Source: Nymphaea colorata (Eukaryota; Streptophyta; Magnoliopsida; Nymphaeales; Nymphaeaceae). From it: a DNA stretch of 64,000 nt. Below the pieces are notes generated by a model. The model searched no databases and had not been told where the DNA came from. It saw only the letters and a list, made by a program, of their open reading frames with translations. Made by a program: the position numbers and the translations under genes. Shown piece after piece: positions 1 through 14,105 of the stretch; positions within the stretch are counted from its first letter, which is position 1; every line of letters starts with the position of its first letter. The stretch lies in contig NC_045146.1 in NCBI RefSeq assembly GCF_008831285.2, positions 23,825,703 to 23,889,702 on the forward strand, in the 5' to 3' direction.

Positions 1-761
1 CTTTCATTATCAGTTTATAAGAAATACTTTTAAGAAAGAGGCATAAATATGTGTTTTTAATTAAGGTTATCTTCCTTATATTTAATGACTAAGTTTGTTT
101 ACTTACACCGTTGATGCAATTAATTAATATTTATCACACTAGAAAAACACTGAAATTAGAGAGATAACTTTCACAAAAAACATTACAATACTAACAAGAA
201 CACACTCAAATTTCAAGTAACTTTGTTTTAGGGTGCTTTTGTGATGCCACCAACAATTTAAAATCTTAGTGTCAAAATTTGATTTATTGGCTCAACGGGA
301 TTGGGCTTGGCTGAGTCGGTTTAAATTCGTGCTGGATTTGGATCCCATCTTGTAGGAATTGAATAGAACCGACTTGCTTTAAAATCGATAGTGTAAATAA
401 GTTTTGATCTCAGTGGGGTTTCAGCTTTTGTATGGACTTAGATCCAGATGGGCAATTGGACGCCGACTCAAACCCAATTAGCGCGACCCGGTTTTATTGA
501 ACCTCGTTTACTGGATTTGGCCCATTTGGGTTCACGAAATAGTTCTAATCCATTGGGCATTATCAGAGTCTCAAATATGGGGCTTTTATGTTTCCCAACC
601 CACTTGCCAGTTTAGATCCAAACCAGGCAATTTAGGCCCAGGTCCAGGCTTGGCTTGGGTATTGCAACAGAGTCCGACCCGTGAGAGAGCTCCCCTTTTT
701 TCCTGAGCGTTCACAGTGGCGAGAGAGAAGAGAGGGAGGGAGAGGCGGAGACCGGGAGGAG
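1..761. other. Upstream region of MIC60
   Basis: I see no gene here. The stretch ends in the purine-rich 5' leader of MIC60, full of GAGAGA runs just before its ATG. A pyrimidine microsatellite (CT)n lies just inside the first intron at about 884-906. No TATA box stands out. Confidence 0.5.
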
Positions 762-3700
762 ATGCATCGAGCTCTGCTTTTCCGCCATTTCAGGGGAAGA
801 ACTCTCGGGGCTTTGGATGGCGTTGCCCATGGAAGAACCGCCATCAGTCGCCAAATCGAACCAGCGGCTTATGTATGTAACCATCTCTCTCTCTCTCTCT
901 CTCTCTTCCTCCTGAATTCTTGCTGATAGACACCTTCCAACGACGCACGTTTTAGATGTTTCGCTGCTGACAAATGCGGGACATGTTGATTTTTACTGCT
1001 TCCTTCTGTTTCTTGTTCCTCTGATACATATACGATCGGCCCCTTATGCAGCTATATATTTATTGACTAGGATATAACTATATTGTCCATTGGACATGAT
1101 TTACATGACGAGCTTGATATGAGGAAAATGAGCTGTTTTCGTGTAATGAAGTGATTTCCTTTTTAAGGGGATTTTTCTTTTCCCTTTTCTCCGGACAAGC
1201 AAGATAGGATGGGAGATGGAAAACCAATCGCATTACTAGGTATCGATTGATGCGGTTCGAATTGTATGGTTTTGACCTTAACCAGTCCACTTGCGACAAC
1301 AAGAAAATGGGGCGTCTGCATGTTGGACAACCAGAGTGCATCATCTTTCTTTCTTGAGTAATTGGATCCCAATGAAAATTTAAAATGTGGTACTGCAGAT
1401 AAACCGAAGGATGTGTGGAAACCCTGAATTTTCATCTGGTTGTTGCTCGAGTGAAGCTCTGGATTGTACTCCCTGGTCATACATTGCATCAATTGTCTCA
1501 CCATTGAATTGGTGATCCTCTTGACCTTACATTTTTGTTCCCCGATTGGTGTGCCCTACCTTTCTAGGGGGACATTTTTATGTCGATTTAGGTTGATCGC
1601 TTGCTTGGTTGATCGATGTCATTTATTTCGGTCTCTCTGAGGAATGCTAATTTGGTGTCGTTTGGATGGAAAAATCTCACATTGAAGACTGTCGCTGTTT
1701 CTCTTGATATTTCGTTTTGTTCTGTAACTTTAAGCGGTATCATCAGCCTGAAACGCCAATGAGCGTGAAGAGTCAAGTTCGTCTAGGTGTCTCCTTTATG
1801 TACTATTGGATTGTATGGCATAAAGGATGTGTTTCCAATAGGCAGACCTCAGAAGAGAAATTTCAAATTATTAAGTTAGCTATGAAGAAGCATGAAATTG
1901 GATGCTTTGAATATGTCTATAACAATTGTACATGCATATCTATTCACATGTGCCAGAGGTGGAACCAGTAACACGAGGAGGGGGGGGTGGGGAGGCACAA
2001 TTTTTTCACAAAATTCTCAATTTAAAAAAAAAAAATTAAACGTTGGAAATTTCAGGAAGGGATAGGACCCCTAGGCCTCCTGATTTGCCTCCCATGTCTT
2101 CCTATTTGTCATTATATAGTATATTAATAAGTTTATTAGGTTGTCAAACCAGAGTAAATAGAGACTAGGTGGTTGCACACCTAAATTGATCAAATAAAAT
2201 AGGGCAACTATGAAAAATGCAGTGATCTCACTGCAATCTTATTAGATTCCTTAATGAAAACAAATAAAACACAAGCTAGTATAGTTTGTATGTTCTTTAT
2301 GTGTGTTATTTATTTTAACATGTCGTGGCAACATCACAAACATATCCAGTTCCTCTGTAGATATGTGCTTGGACATGCATGCACATTTATTGTCAATAGT
2401 TGCACATGTTTTGACTGTTCTGATATATTTCAAGCAGATAGCTTCATCAGTCTCTTCAAGCAAGCAATTTTCAACAGCATCTCGACATAACGTATCTGCA
2501 AGCACTTCTCCACCTGAGAAGCCTCCGAGCTCAGGAAGCGGAGCATTAATTCTTGGTAGTGCTGCTGTTGCTGCTGTTTTTTTAGCAGCTCATCAAGCTG
2601 GCTATATAGAATTACCTGGTAAAAGTAAAGTTCATAAGTCACCTGACTTAGCCATTCCTGGCACTACAAACCAAAAACCTGAAGATGTGGAAAATGGGGT
2701 AGAAAACCTACTCATACCAGAGCGTGGTGAGGACACAGATTTGGTTTCTCATGAGAAACGGGAGAATGTTGCAGTCCAAGGTACTGATGAAGAGCCTGAA
2801 GTTACTGAGGCAGTCATCACAAGTACAAATCATACGCATGGGAGCAGTTACGAAGGTGAAAGTCAACAAAAAGAAGGCACAAGCATTCAATTTTCAGAAA
2901 GCTTGCCTGATACATGGAAACAAACTTCTTCTGAAGATGATCTATTGCTGAAAAATAAGGTTCCTGCACAGAGCCCATCTCAAGAAGGCACCTCTGATAT
3001 CTTTAAGCATGAAAATGAAGCCAGTCAAGAAGACCTTAATGTTGAAGTTGAACATGAAGCCAAAGAGAATTCTCAGGTGCATGAAAGTGTGCTTCAATCC
3101 GAAGAGCCAGTTTTGCCCCAAGTTTGTTTCTCTTTTCCCTTTGTTCTGATGATACATATATTTTTTAAGACATTTTGTTCTCTGCAATTGTAGAGTCTCA
3201 TGAATTCACTTATGCCTTTTGCTCCTTATGTTTTCTTTGGTCGAATATGAAGTTGTTAGTTCACCTATCATCTTCGTCGTTTTATAGTGCATTGAAATTT
3301 CTTGTGTTTGCTTTCTTCTCTGCAAATATTTAAGCATTTCTATTTGTATCATGATGGGGTTGCCTCTGAATATTCAAATCCATCAATTCTCGTGTGACCT
3401 CAAATTTTCTTCTTTTCCATTTTCAAAACAAAATTATTATACATTATTTTGCTTGGAGAATTATAGAACTGATTGATGGCAATACTGAGAAAGAAGACAA
3501 GTAAATCAGAGGTAGACTCTGAAATTGGTTTTCCCTTACGAGCTGGGGAAAAAAGCGAAACGAGTTCTGTGCCAAATTCTATGGGAATTAAAATGCTTGA
3601 TAATACATGTTCTGTATCATATTCATCATATGGAACGTCTGCAGCAAAAAAGCTGCAGCTATCTTTCTCTGGAATGAGATTACATATAAATTGTCATTGT

Positions 3701-6700
3701 CTGATGGCATATTTGGTTCCCAAATCATTCAGTTGGTCCTCTTCTAGACTGCTGTTGTAAGCAAAGCATAATACAAAGCAAAATGAAATGATAAATACAT
3801 AATTTATTACCTGAATCAACTACTTGAAAACCATTCAGGTGAAGCAGATGGTAGAATGTAATGTAATTACTCATACACTACACATCTTTTCCAGTAGGAC
3901 CGTAAAGCTACATGATACAAGTAAAGCATCATGAGAGGGATAAGCAAACTGGTGTCCCTGTCCATAGTATGATAAGATGGTATGCAATTAGGTTTTGGTT
4001 AGAGTTATAGTACTCATATTGCATGTAAGAGAGAAACTATATGGTGGTCTACTCTAATACATCAGTTCGGCTGGAGGTCATGTAACTGTCGCTCCAGGAC
4101 TTAAGAGTCAGGGCACTTCAGGCTATCTGATGGAACCATGCATCAGTAAGGTCAAGCAACTTGGTGACAGTTGATTTTAAGTTTTTAATCTTATATGTGC
4201 TTATGTGTGCTTTCAGTTGTTGCTCCTTGAAGATGGATGGTGATATGTGTCCACTGTCCATCTTGATGATGGTACTACGACCACTTAGAACTTATATCAA
4301 GTACCCACTAAACTACAAACAGACCTGGTGGGACCATGCTAGTTCCTCTTGTTTTACCTTCCTGAAGGTGATATCTGTGATCAACTGATAACAATGACGA
4401 GTTTATAACTGGGACCTGCTTTCTGTGGTATTTCACTGTCTTGTTGACTAATGTTGAATATCGTATTTACTTGATTGTCTTTGCTCCCTGTCTCTCTCTT
4501 TTTGTCCTGATGCGATGTGCTTATACAGGGTAGAGAAGACGAATCAACTCACAGAAGTCTGGAAGATTCTCTTTCTGATGACTACCTTCTTCAGGATGAG
4601 AGCTCTAAGCTCCCCTTTCCAGGGAACCATAACCAGGAGGTTACTTTACCACATGAATTTTTACCATTTTTGTTTGTTTCCTTATTGGTTTAGATGGTCT
4701 AACTAGATGCTAGTCACAGGTGGAAGTTCCTCTACACGATCCCAATAAAGATGCTTCTAAAGATGAAAAGCTAGTAGTAGACTTGATAGAAGCCATTCAT
4801 GCTGCTGAAAGAAAGCAAGCTGAATCAGATGCTAACATATTTTCTGAAGAAAAGCGACTGTTGGAGGTTGTTGAATTTGATTCTGAAGCATACCATGTTT
4901 TGACAGTGTTTCTATCAAATTTGGTCGTCTACTGCATGTAGTAATATTTAATGTGTGTAACATCACATATGGATGTCCAGGAGAAGTATAAAAGAGAACT
5001 AAAGGATGCTTGGGCAAGGGAACTTATGTATGCTGAAGAGGCTGCAAGCTTAAATAAGGTACAACAGGGCTTCTAAGTTGATAATCCTATTCATGTTTGC
5101 AGATAATATGGTCTTTTTTTGTGCTCATCTTTCTCTTCAGTTGGTCATTGTGTAGATTTCAGATACATTAGTGTGTTGTTTATACGTGTATAACCATTGT
5201 GTGTTGGTTGCGCGTATAACCATTGGCTTTCTTCTGGCTTCTTATTTATTTTTGTTAATATTTCTAGCTATCCATGCATTCGTTCATAACTCATTTTCAT
5301 TTTCTCCATCATCTTAAGTGGTCTAGGCTGATCAGTATATGCGCATGCAGGACAGGTTTAGACACGAAGTAGGATTTTACCATAAAATTGCATTCTTGTA
5401 GATGGGCTGTGATGCTGAATAGTTGTGAACGCTGGAATATGGGCATTTACAATGTCATGGATGTTTTTAGTTTGAAGGCGTGTTCAGCTTGTTTTTCATT
5501 TGTGTCTTGTATTCTGCGGGTAATTCTTAGCTTCAATCAAGAAAAGAATCTTGTCCTCCAATATCAGGCTTATTTTTCATATACATTTTGAACTAAAAAT
5601 TTTGGCTTCTTTTTAATCAACTATATGTTGCAGTTTTGTGTGGTTACTGCATGCATGGAAATTTTAGGTAAAGGTTGTTTATTTTTGTTTTTCTGGTGAT
5701 ATGTGAATTTGTTATTTATCGGCAGTTTGTCTGTTGCGATTTTGTTACCCATACATGGACTTATTGTACTTCATTGCTTTTTTCCTCCTATAATTAATGA
5801 AAATGTCTTAATATTATATTCTATTACATTTTCTGTGCTTCTTGTGAAAACAGTGGGTTACCTTTTTGTTAAAAGTGAAAATTTATGTAAATTCCTTTGG
5901 CACTATGTTAACAAAAGTGAGATTTTTTCTATTAGAATTAAACTGTTTTATCCTTGCTTCCAGGTAAGAATTGAGGGCAAATATCGTGGGTCTTGCCTTT
6001 GAATTTCTTTTTTACTTTTACTCAATTATGAAGATTAATTCCGTCATTAGCTTTTGTGCTTCTCGTTGTTTTGATGTGATCATTTGCTCAGGAGCTGAAC
6101 AAAGAAAGGGTAAAGTCATCTGCTTCAATCAAGTTGCTTGAGGAGAAGGCAGAGGAGAAGCTAAAGGTTGAATTACAGCGAAAGGTGGGCTTTCTGTCCT
6201 TCATCGTCTGCCACCAATTTCCCTCCCATAGAGTATGCTTATGGATTTGTTGGATAGCAGCAGGATAAATTATAGCACTTTTACTGTGAATAATATGTAA
6301 GGAAATGTTCAGGTGGAAAGCCTTGAAAACTTCATATGGAGGAAGTCAGTTGTCCATGGGAGTAAAAATATTCTTGATCTATGGATTGACTTGACTTTGC
6401 CTTTATTACAGGAAGAAGAAGCAGAATTGGAGTTGAAAAAAGCGAAGGAGCTTGCAAAAGCAGAAATAGCAGCAGCAATTGCAAGTGAGAAGTCATCCCA
6501 GCTAGAGAAACTGGCTGAGGCCAATCTTCATGTATGGCTTGTTGTTAATGCTATCTTGTGTCTTTGCTTGTGGTTTTGAAGTGTTATTTTCCCTTTTCTC
6601 ATTCCCAATTTCTTACATACTGTTTATGAACATTGTTCTTATCCGGAATTAGAATTTAGCAGTGTAACTGCATCCTTTTCTTGGGAATTCTTTCTAATTC

Positions 6701-8612
6701 AAAAGGAATTAGATATGCTTTTGTTATTTTGAAAAACAATTCTGGAGATTTATATCAATTTGCATTCTTTTAGATTAATGCTTTATGCATGGCATTTTAT
6801 GCCCGATCAGAAGAGGCACGCCAAAGTCACTCTGTTCACAAGCTTGTCTTGGTAAGTGTTTGTTTTTATGAATGGCATCTTTTGTGGTTAACCCCAAGAA
6901 AAGGTTTTGGTAGTTTTTTTACTCTTTTGTTATTGACTATACAGGGAATTCTTGCTTTAGAAGATGCGTTAGCAAAAGGCCTTCCAATTGGGAAAGAGAT
7001 ATCTTCTCTGCAGACTTCTGTAGATGGCATTGACAGAGACTCGTTTCTAGATCTGGTGCTTTCATCGCTTCCAGATGAGACATTGAAGCTTGGTACATAT
7101 ACACACTTGCAACTAAATCAAAAGGTAAATGTAATGACAGGATGAAAATATTTGTCTCCTTTCTGGTTGTCTAGTTTGCTGGTGACACATGCGTGCAATC
7201 TTTCTCCTTTTCTCATGAGATTATATAATTTATATTCATGATAGGAACTGTAAATAGGATATTCAAACAACTCATTGATCTACGCTTGATAAGCAATAGG
7301 TAATCAGGCCATCACATAGATGTGGATAGCCTTAGCAGAAAAATATGCTATGAAGTCTATCCCTTTGCTTTCTGGCGTCTGATATGTGTAAGCAGAATGC
7401 TGGCAGATACGGGTTTCAAGCAAAGCTTCTTAGCACATATCATCCACAAAACGTAAATGCATTTGGTCCAGACAAAACGAATCTTCACAGAGTCTTAGAC
7501 TTGTTGAAAGAATAGCTTCTTTGCATGTGTCACAGGATCAATAATGGTTGTGGACCTAGAAGGCAGCAACTGAACTCCTATCTTGGTTTCAACATATTAC
7601 CTGCTAAGTTGAAAGCTGCATTTTCAAGGAAATGTAATCCCAAAAACAGATTCCAAACTCTTGTTTAAGAGATCGTACCTTTACAGAGAGTGATTGTCAA
7701 TGTACTGTGGAAATATCTGAGATCCTTGATCAATGTATGCAAGTTGATTAGATCAAAATTTTTACATTTATCATGTGCTCATATTCAGTCTAAAAGATAA
7801 TCTATGGATAGTTCAATATCAATTATTCAGAGAAGATATGGCTTCATCAAATAACTATTGGTATCTGCAAATACATGATTGCAAGCGCAGCGCACAGATG
7901 CAATTTCAAAATGGTATTGGAACCTGAAGAAGAAAAGAAACATCAGTTTCTAATTCTTTTAAGCCAATTATGTAAATATGAGATTTTGAATAGCTAACAT
8001 TCTTGGTGGTGGCATATTTCTGCATTAATCCTTTCCCTTTAGTTGATTTTTTTGAAAAACTTAATTTATATTCGTAATTCATCCTTAGATAACTGAGATG
8101 GCTTTTGTCTTAGATGAGGTTTTTTCCAAAAGAGTAAATAATTCTTCTTGCCTCACCAAAGTTTGTCATTTCAAATGTTAGTTTGAAGCATCGAAAAGAA
8201 CACTGCAGCATCTTGCACTTATACCAGCTGGTGGTGGTGGTTTGCTAGCACATTCCTTAGCTTTTGTCGCATCTTTTCTTAAGGTATTGCTTAACTTCTC
8301 TTTGTGACTCTATGCCCGTGTTGTTGATTAACAAATAGGACCAATCCAAAACTACTTGTATTGCTGATCTGTTTGCAGGTGAGAGAAGATACTGAATCAG
8401 GAAAAGGTATTGAATCTGTAATTAGTCAAGTGGAGAGATTTTTAGCAGAAGGGAGACTTGCTGAAGCAGCGGAGGCATTGGAGCTTGGTGTGTCTGGTAG
8501 CCAGGCAGAGGGGCTTGCATCTGAGTGGGTAAAGTTGGCAAGAAACAGGGCAATAACAGAGCAAGCACTTTCATTGCTCCAATCATATGCTACCGCTGTC
8601 AGTTCTACTTAA
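762..8612 (+). CDS. MIC60: MICOS complex subunit MIC60 (mitofilin)
   Basis: Inner-membrane core subunit of the MICOS complex, which in this family shapes crista junctions and, in plants, contacts the outer membrane. Eleven exons join in phase: 762-872, 2438-3121, 4529-4639, 4720-4866, 4981-5058, 6092-6184, 6412-6531, 6774-6851, 6945-7124, 8182-8283 and 8379-8612, giving 645 aa, close to the roughly 650 aa known in plants. The start MHRALLFRHFRGRTL is Arg-rich like a mitochondrial presequence. A membrane segment follows at about residues 73-91 (GALILGSAAVAAVFLAAHQ), then an acidic linker, a charged coiled coil (exons 4-7) and the C-terminal mitofilin domain, including VERFLAEGRLAEAAEALELG. The first intron is about 1.6 kb. 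A candidate poly(A) signal AATAAA lies near 8997. The family call is firm; the exon 1 to exon 2 join is the least certain. Confidence 0.9.
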
Positions 8613-9049
8613 ATCTTGAAATCTGATGTGGGAATGTTGCCATGTACACTGTCATTCTGTGAGCACCATCCCTTTTCACCTAATTCTTTTTGCTGTCTTT
8701 GTACCTTGAGGGAGATTCCCCTCACACGAATCTTGTCAATTTTGCACCTTTGGCCTTTAAACTGCTTTGGAGGTGGAAAAATCCAGCTGCAGGTACTCCT
8801 GCTTTTTTTGGTCATTGTGTCCACACATTCCAATTAGCCACTCATGTGTGCGATAGAAATACAAATGATTTTGATGTCGAGAGAAACTTGTAATAATGTA
8901 CTTGCATGGGAAAAAGGAAATGGGCTCTTCAACATGGGGAATGAAACGGAGGCCTTTTGTTATGTACTTTATGTTAAAAGGAGGAATATGTGGATGAATA
9001 AAATTCTTGCTGACCTTGATGCTTCTGAGCCTTCCAAATGGTGATTGAG

Positions 9050-12000
9050 CACCGAAAGATCTTCTGTACTTTGAGCATTGGCTTTCTACAATCCTCAGTT
9101 TTTAGTTCCTCTTTCGTCTTCTGTATCCCCTTTTGAATTGGCCATCTGTAAAAGTTAAATGTTTGCACCATGGCTTTCACCGCCATACATATTTATGTTA
9201 CAGAATATGACGAATTCTCTCCGCAATCTAATGATCCATTTGTAGTCACATATTTGTAAGAGGTATTTCGTCCTTTTGTAGCAAAAAATTGTGTCTGAGA
9301 ACTTTCTTAATAAAGAAAAGCACGAACATTATCCATTTTAACAGTGACTGGGTAATTCGTGAAGAACAGCAATAGACAGACTCTCTTGCATACGGCGTTT
9401 CCGTTTTGTGTTTTAAGTAAACTTATTTCATGATAAAATATCTACTTCAGCTAACTTTTTTTTTTTTTGGTAATATTCCAAAGACATGATTTCTAGTCGT
9501 CGGTCCTTGCATAAAATGGACAAAAATCGTTTGGTCCACTTCATTATTTTTCCTTGATACGACATATATGGTCATTATCCATTTGTCATCATTTTGTCCT
9601 ATAGATATACAAACTTATCTGTCAAAGTTTTAAAGCCAGATGACTTGACGTAGCTGGAACCATGGAATCGGCAGTGCTATCCGGCGAACATGCTTGGCGT
9701 GATGTGACACACCAAAGTTGTTTTTCCCGTCGGGTATCATCGACCACCTTATCGCTTGTAGTTCAGATGATAATACAATAAGGTAGAACATTTTCAGTAA
9801 GAAGTTTACTCATCCACATATTGCTGAACGCCAAGTGTTGAATATTTTCAATTTTCTCGCTTTTTTGTAAATTTAGGTTGATGGTATCATTTTTGAAATG
9901 CCGTAGTACAACGCGCGTCGAGGCTTCTTGGCGATCCAAAAATCAATGACTTAAGATGCGATAAAATTCTTTTTGATGCTAATAGTATACATTTTGGTCT
10001 AAAGATGTAAAAAAATAGTCAATTTGTAGGCTGTTGATAATGTTGAACACACATGAAGTCAAGCCAAGACAGTTTGCATGGTAGGATCTACACAAATACA
10101 TATATAATAAATTAAAACTATCACGTATATTTGAGTATAATTTTATGTTAATCGAATATCCTAATCGTGAATATTCTTGAGGAAGCCAATTGACAAGAAT
10201 GTACTGGAAAACCAGAGTGTACTGGAAAAACAAAATGGAAAAACAATGCATATTTTTTATAACCTAAATGTTTTAAAAGGACATAAAACTCTGCAGCTTA
10301 ATTTTTTTTTAATTTATAAAATCCTAATTCAAACACACTACATGTTAAAAAGAAAAAGATTTTTAAAAGGTTTCGGAGTATGAACTTAACATTAAGTAAA
10401 TTAGTTTGTTTCAGAACCAGAGTTGCGTGATGAACAGGTGAACTTACTGTCCCTCTCTTCAACTCAAGAGTAGCACTAATCATTGGGCTTTCTTTGGTCC
10501 ACCAGCTTGACCGACTATAACCCTTCAGTAAATTAATTTGTTAAAAAATAGATTTAATATTTCGTTAGAGAGACAACAGACAGGAAATGTTTGACAAAAT
10601 GGGTGACAAGCTGTCTCCCAGTACAAGAACAGCAAAAACAATAAAAAGGCATGGAAGAGAGCGAGAGATAAGCGGGGTAACGTCCAAAACACAAGGAAGA
10701 TGCATGTCTCTACTAAGGACGTAAGAAAATAAGCGAATAAGCTGTAAACATCTCTGGAAACCAGGTCATTGCGCGTTGCCACACTCACCATCAACAGCTA
10801 ATGAACCAATGACAATTGAGAAAACGAGTCAATGCTTGTACAGAGCGAGAGGAAGGGGAGAAGTCGAGGGAGGGTAACGTGATTGCAGAGAAATTCTGAT
10901 GCTGATGTGATTGCTTTGAAGCCAAGTTTGTAGCTTCCGATGACGAATTTGTATGTATTTATTAGGAATAACGGTTGGCACAGCCTTTACAAGCAATGCT
11001 CTCGAAGCCTACACCGGGAAAAAGTTAGGCACCTCTTCCCCGCAAGTCGGTAGTCTCCCTAGAACTGCTGTCAATTACTCACTTTGGAAGGAAGACACGG
11101 AAATTAGTGATCAATGGCACCCAACTGATCTACAGCTGTAACTTTTGTTGACAAAATTAAAATCTTTCTTTGGGGAGCTCAGTTGAATGCCAACCATCGC
11201 CATTATTTCCCCAACGACGAAGTGAAAGGTAACGCCACATCTGATTCAAGCTGCTATGGTGTGAATGCGCGTGCTTTTCTGAGGAGAAAAGGAAAACTTT
11301 CGTCAGGAATTTCGGTGGTCTTGATATTTGTTGGTACATGTACAATGTTCCATTTGAGCATATCTTAAAATTTCAGGACTTCAAATTGGGAAAATCTTCC
11401 ACAACTCCAGGTAGCTTTATTCTTGTAACTCTTGGCGGTGAAGGCTCGTTCTTATTCATAAAAGAATATCGAACTCCACAATTTTTCCCATTTAAAGAAT
11501 GGTTTTAAAACGAATTTTCCACAAAAAACACGCTACGTGTTGATGTTTTACATTTGCCCAAATTACTGTGTATTACGCAAAATGAGTAGTTGATGGAAAC
11601 TTGCAACATATATTTTGCTTGTTCGCACAAAGTTAACCGCCTTATTGAAACGTTAGATCGTGATTACACTTGGAAGCCATTGGCAGAAATCTTGATCAAT
11701 CTGATCTCGAGACAGCGGCTTCCGACCCAAGCAAAACATGCTAGGACAAAGTTATGAATATTGGAGCATAATTGCTCGCGTCCCCACCAAGTCTGTTTGT
11801 CGGCCTCTCAAGAAATGGATCCCAATTCCGACGCTCTGTTCATTACTCGATAAAATTGTTAGTCGACGACAAGCTATTTACCCAAAGACGCTTAGCTTTT
11901 TAGTTGCACAAAAAGAGGCAGTGCCTAAGTTTGAAAACTTTTCATTTATTCGCTTCTTTTGTCTACTTGATACAGTTAAAAGCAAAATATTCGAACACGA

Positions 12001-12590
12001 TGCACATGTTTTCGTTGAAAGCATGTTCTTGTAAAATATTCTTAATAAATTGCTTTCCGAAATTAAAATGTTCATAATAAACCTACATAAAAGCTATTAA
12101 TACATGCGAACTGTCTTCCATTTTTTAGTAAGAGGATTCACCTGAACATTGGCAAAGGGGTAAAGGATTGTTCCAATGGAGACGTGATCGTGTCCCTACT
12201 TCAATGGCTACAACTTTGGTACGATACTCTTGCTTGGCATGGAGGACAGATAAGCTTGACTCCTCGGTCCTATCTGCTCATCAATACGCACGTAATTAAA
12301 GCAGCGCCATTTTTTTTCCAAATTCCTATTCGATGCTGACTTGTTATGAGGGACCGCCATATCTATAATCATCACTTCCACTCTCTGTTCCAGAGTCCTT
12401 GTCTTTTACGTTCGTCTCCTTTGTCTAGCTCTTTATTTTAAGAGAAAAACTGGGATCCCCACCAAACACATGGCCATCTGTAGCCCACTGTCATCTTAGA
12501 CCACCTTCTTTTTTAAGAGGGGAAAGGCGAGGAACATTCTGCAATCTTTGGTTCATCGAGAGCAGGACCTCCTCTGTCAGAAACACCAAC
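9050..12590. other. Intergenic, no gene recognised
   Basis: About 3.5 kb between the MIC60 3' end and expansin-like A. Short open frames on both strands show no family resemblance, and none pairs with credible splice sites to extend. The base composition is mostly AT-rich. The last 200 bases should hold the expansin-like A promoter and leader, but I see no clear TATA box. Confidence 0.5.
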
Positions 12591-14105
12591 ATGGGATTCT
12601 TCTCTTTGCTGGGCGTCTTCCTTCTTTTCCTTTGTTCTTTATCCATGGCTTGTGATCGATGCGTGCATACTTCGTCTGCTGCTTATTATTCTTCCGCTTC
12701 TGTTCTGTCAGGTTTTGCTTTCTGTCTTCATATTTCACTTGCTGTTCTTCCAATTTTTCACTTCTCGTTAGCTCCTTTCGTTCAAGTCTAAAGATACTCG
12801 TTTTTTGTTCTCTTTTATCAGTTGGGGCTTGTGGATATGGACCTTTAGCTTTGGATTTCAACGGAGGATATGTTGGGGCAGCTAATTCTAGTTTGTTCAG
12901 GCAAGGAATTGGTTGTGGAGGATGCTTTCAGGTATGCATTGGTCTGCTAAATCTGAAAATTTGTTGGTCTGTTGGCTCCCCATGGATCTTTATGTTAGGC
13001 AAACCTCTGTGGCTCATATTGATCAATTTACAGGGTTGTGTGTTAAAGATAAGGATTGAATTTTCTCTTAACCATGGTCTATCCAAGATAGGAAGGATAG
13101 GAAAATGAGAAATGTCTTCCTTACCCTATAGAGCAGAAGAAACTCATTGATGGTTCATTGGTTCATTGCAAGAAACTCATCGATCAGTTGGATTTTGGAT
13201 TTAATTTTTATATTGTTAAATGGGCAGATAAGGTGCAAAAACCCGAGGTTATGCAGCAGCCGTGGGGTGAAGGTGGTGTTAACAGATAATAATTCTAACA
13301 AAGAAACCGGCTGGGTGTTGAGCAATAAGGCGTTCATGGCTATGAGTCGACCAGGAATGGGCCTGGAGCTCAAAAAACTAGGCATTGTGGACATTGAATT
13401 CAAGAGGTAATGAAAATTTGAAATGGCAATTTCCACCACTTTTTCTGTGTTTCATTTGGTATTACAGACCGGGTTGTCTCACTTGTTATGACAAGCGAAT
13501 TTTGCTTGGAGTACTTATAATTTCATGGCAACTGCTGACAGCAGAAAACTATTATGGAATTAACAGTTCTAGGCATGTTTAAATACGCAGGATACCCTGT
13601 GATTATGCAAATAGAAACCTAAGTGTGCGAGTGGAAGAGAGCAGTCAGTACCCACATTATCTAGCCGTCAAATTCCTATTCCAAGGTGGACAGACAGACA
13701 TTATGGGCGTTGATATTGCTGAGGTACTCTCTCTCTCTCTCTCTCGATACGGGAGGTCTCTTACCATGACAGCGGGATACAGGTGGATCCTCCAGATACT
13801 TGATTTTGCAAATGAGAAACCAAAGAACTTGCTTAAACCTGATGCTTTCTTTGCAGTTGGGATCTCCAAACTGGACCTTCATGACGAGGAATCATGGAGC
13901 TGTGTGGGAGGCTAATCGTGTTCCCTATGGTCCTCTGCAATTCCGGTTCGTGGTAACGGGTGGTTACGACGGAAAATGGATTTGGGCAAAACAGAGTGTC
14001 CTTCCGGCCAACTGGAGACCTGGATCGGTCTATGATTCTGGTGTTCAAATTCATGACATTGCGCAGGAGGGATGTCCGCAGTGTGATGACAGCAACTGGA
14101 AATGA
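12591..14105 (+). CDS. EXLA: Expansin-like A protein
   Basis: Secreted cell-wall protein of the expansin superfamily, EXLA branch. Exons 12591-12711, 12822-12931, 13228-13406, 13591-13723 and 13857-14105 join in phase to 263 aa, the usual EXLA length. A signal peptide (MGFFSLLGVFLLFLCSLSMA) is followed at once by the EXLA hallmark CDRC. The double-psi beta-barrel domain includes GACGYGPLA, GCGGCFQ and RCKNPRLC. The C-terminal CBM63-like domain includes SPNWTFMTRNHGAVWE, LQFRFVVTGGYDGKW and the ending EGCPQCDD. The HFD catalytic-type motif of classical alpha and beta expansins is not seen, as is normal for EXLA, whose wall-loosening activity is unproven. It is convergent with ISPF. The start is fixed by the signal peptide and a leader with no closer ATG. 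Confidence 0.93.
13724..13745. repeat. (CT)n microsatellite in expansin-like A intron 4
   Basis: A TC-dinucleotide run begins directly at the 5' splice site region of intron 4, right after the GTAC donor. Confidence 0.9.

Noticed and set aside
1955-2095. GAGGTGGAACCAG and TGCCTCCCATG suggesting a degraded MITE in MIC60 intron 1
   Set aside because: The two sides do not form a convincing inverted repeat and no target duplication is visible.
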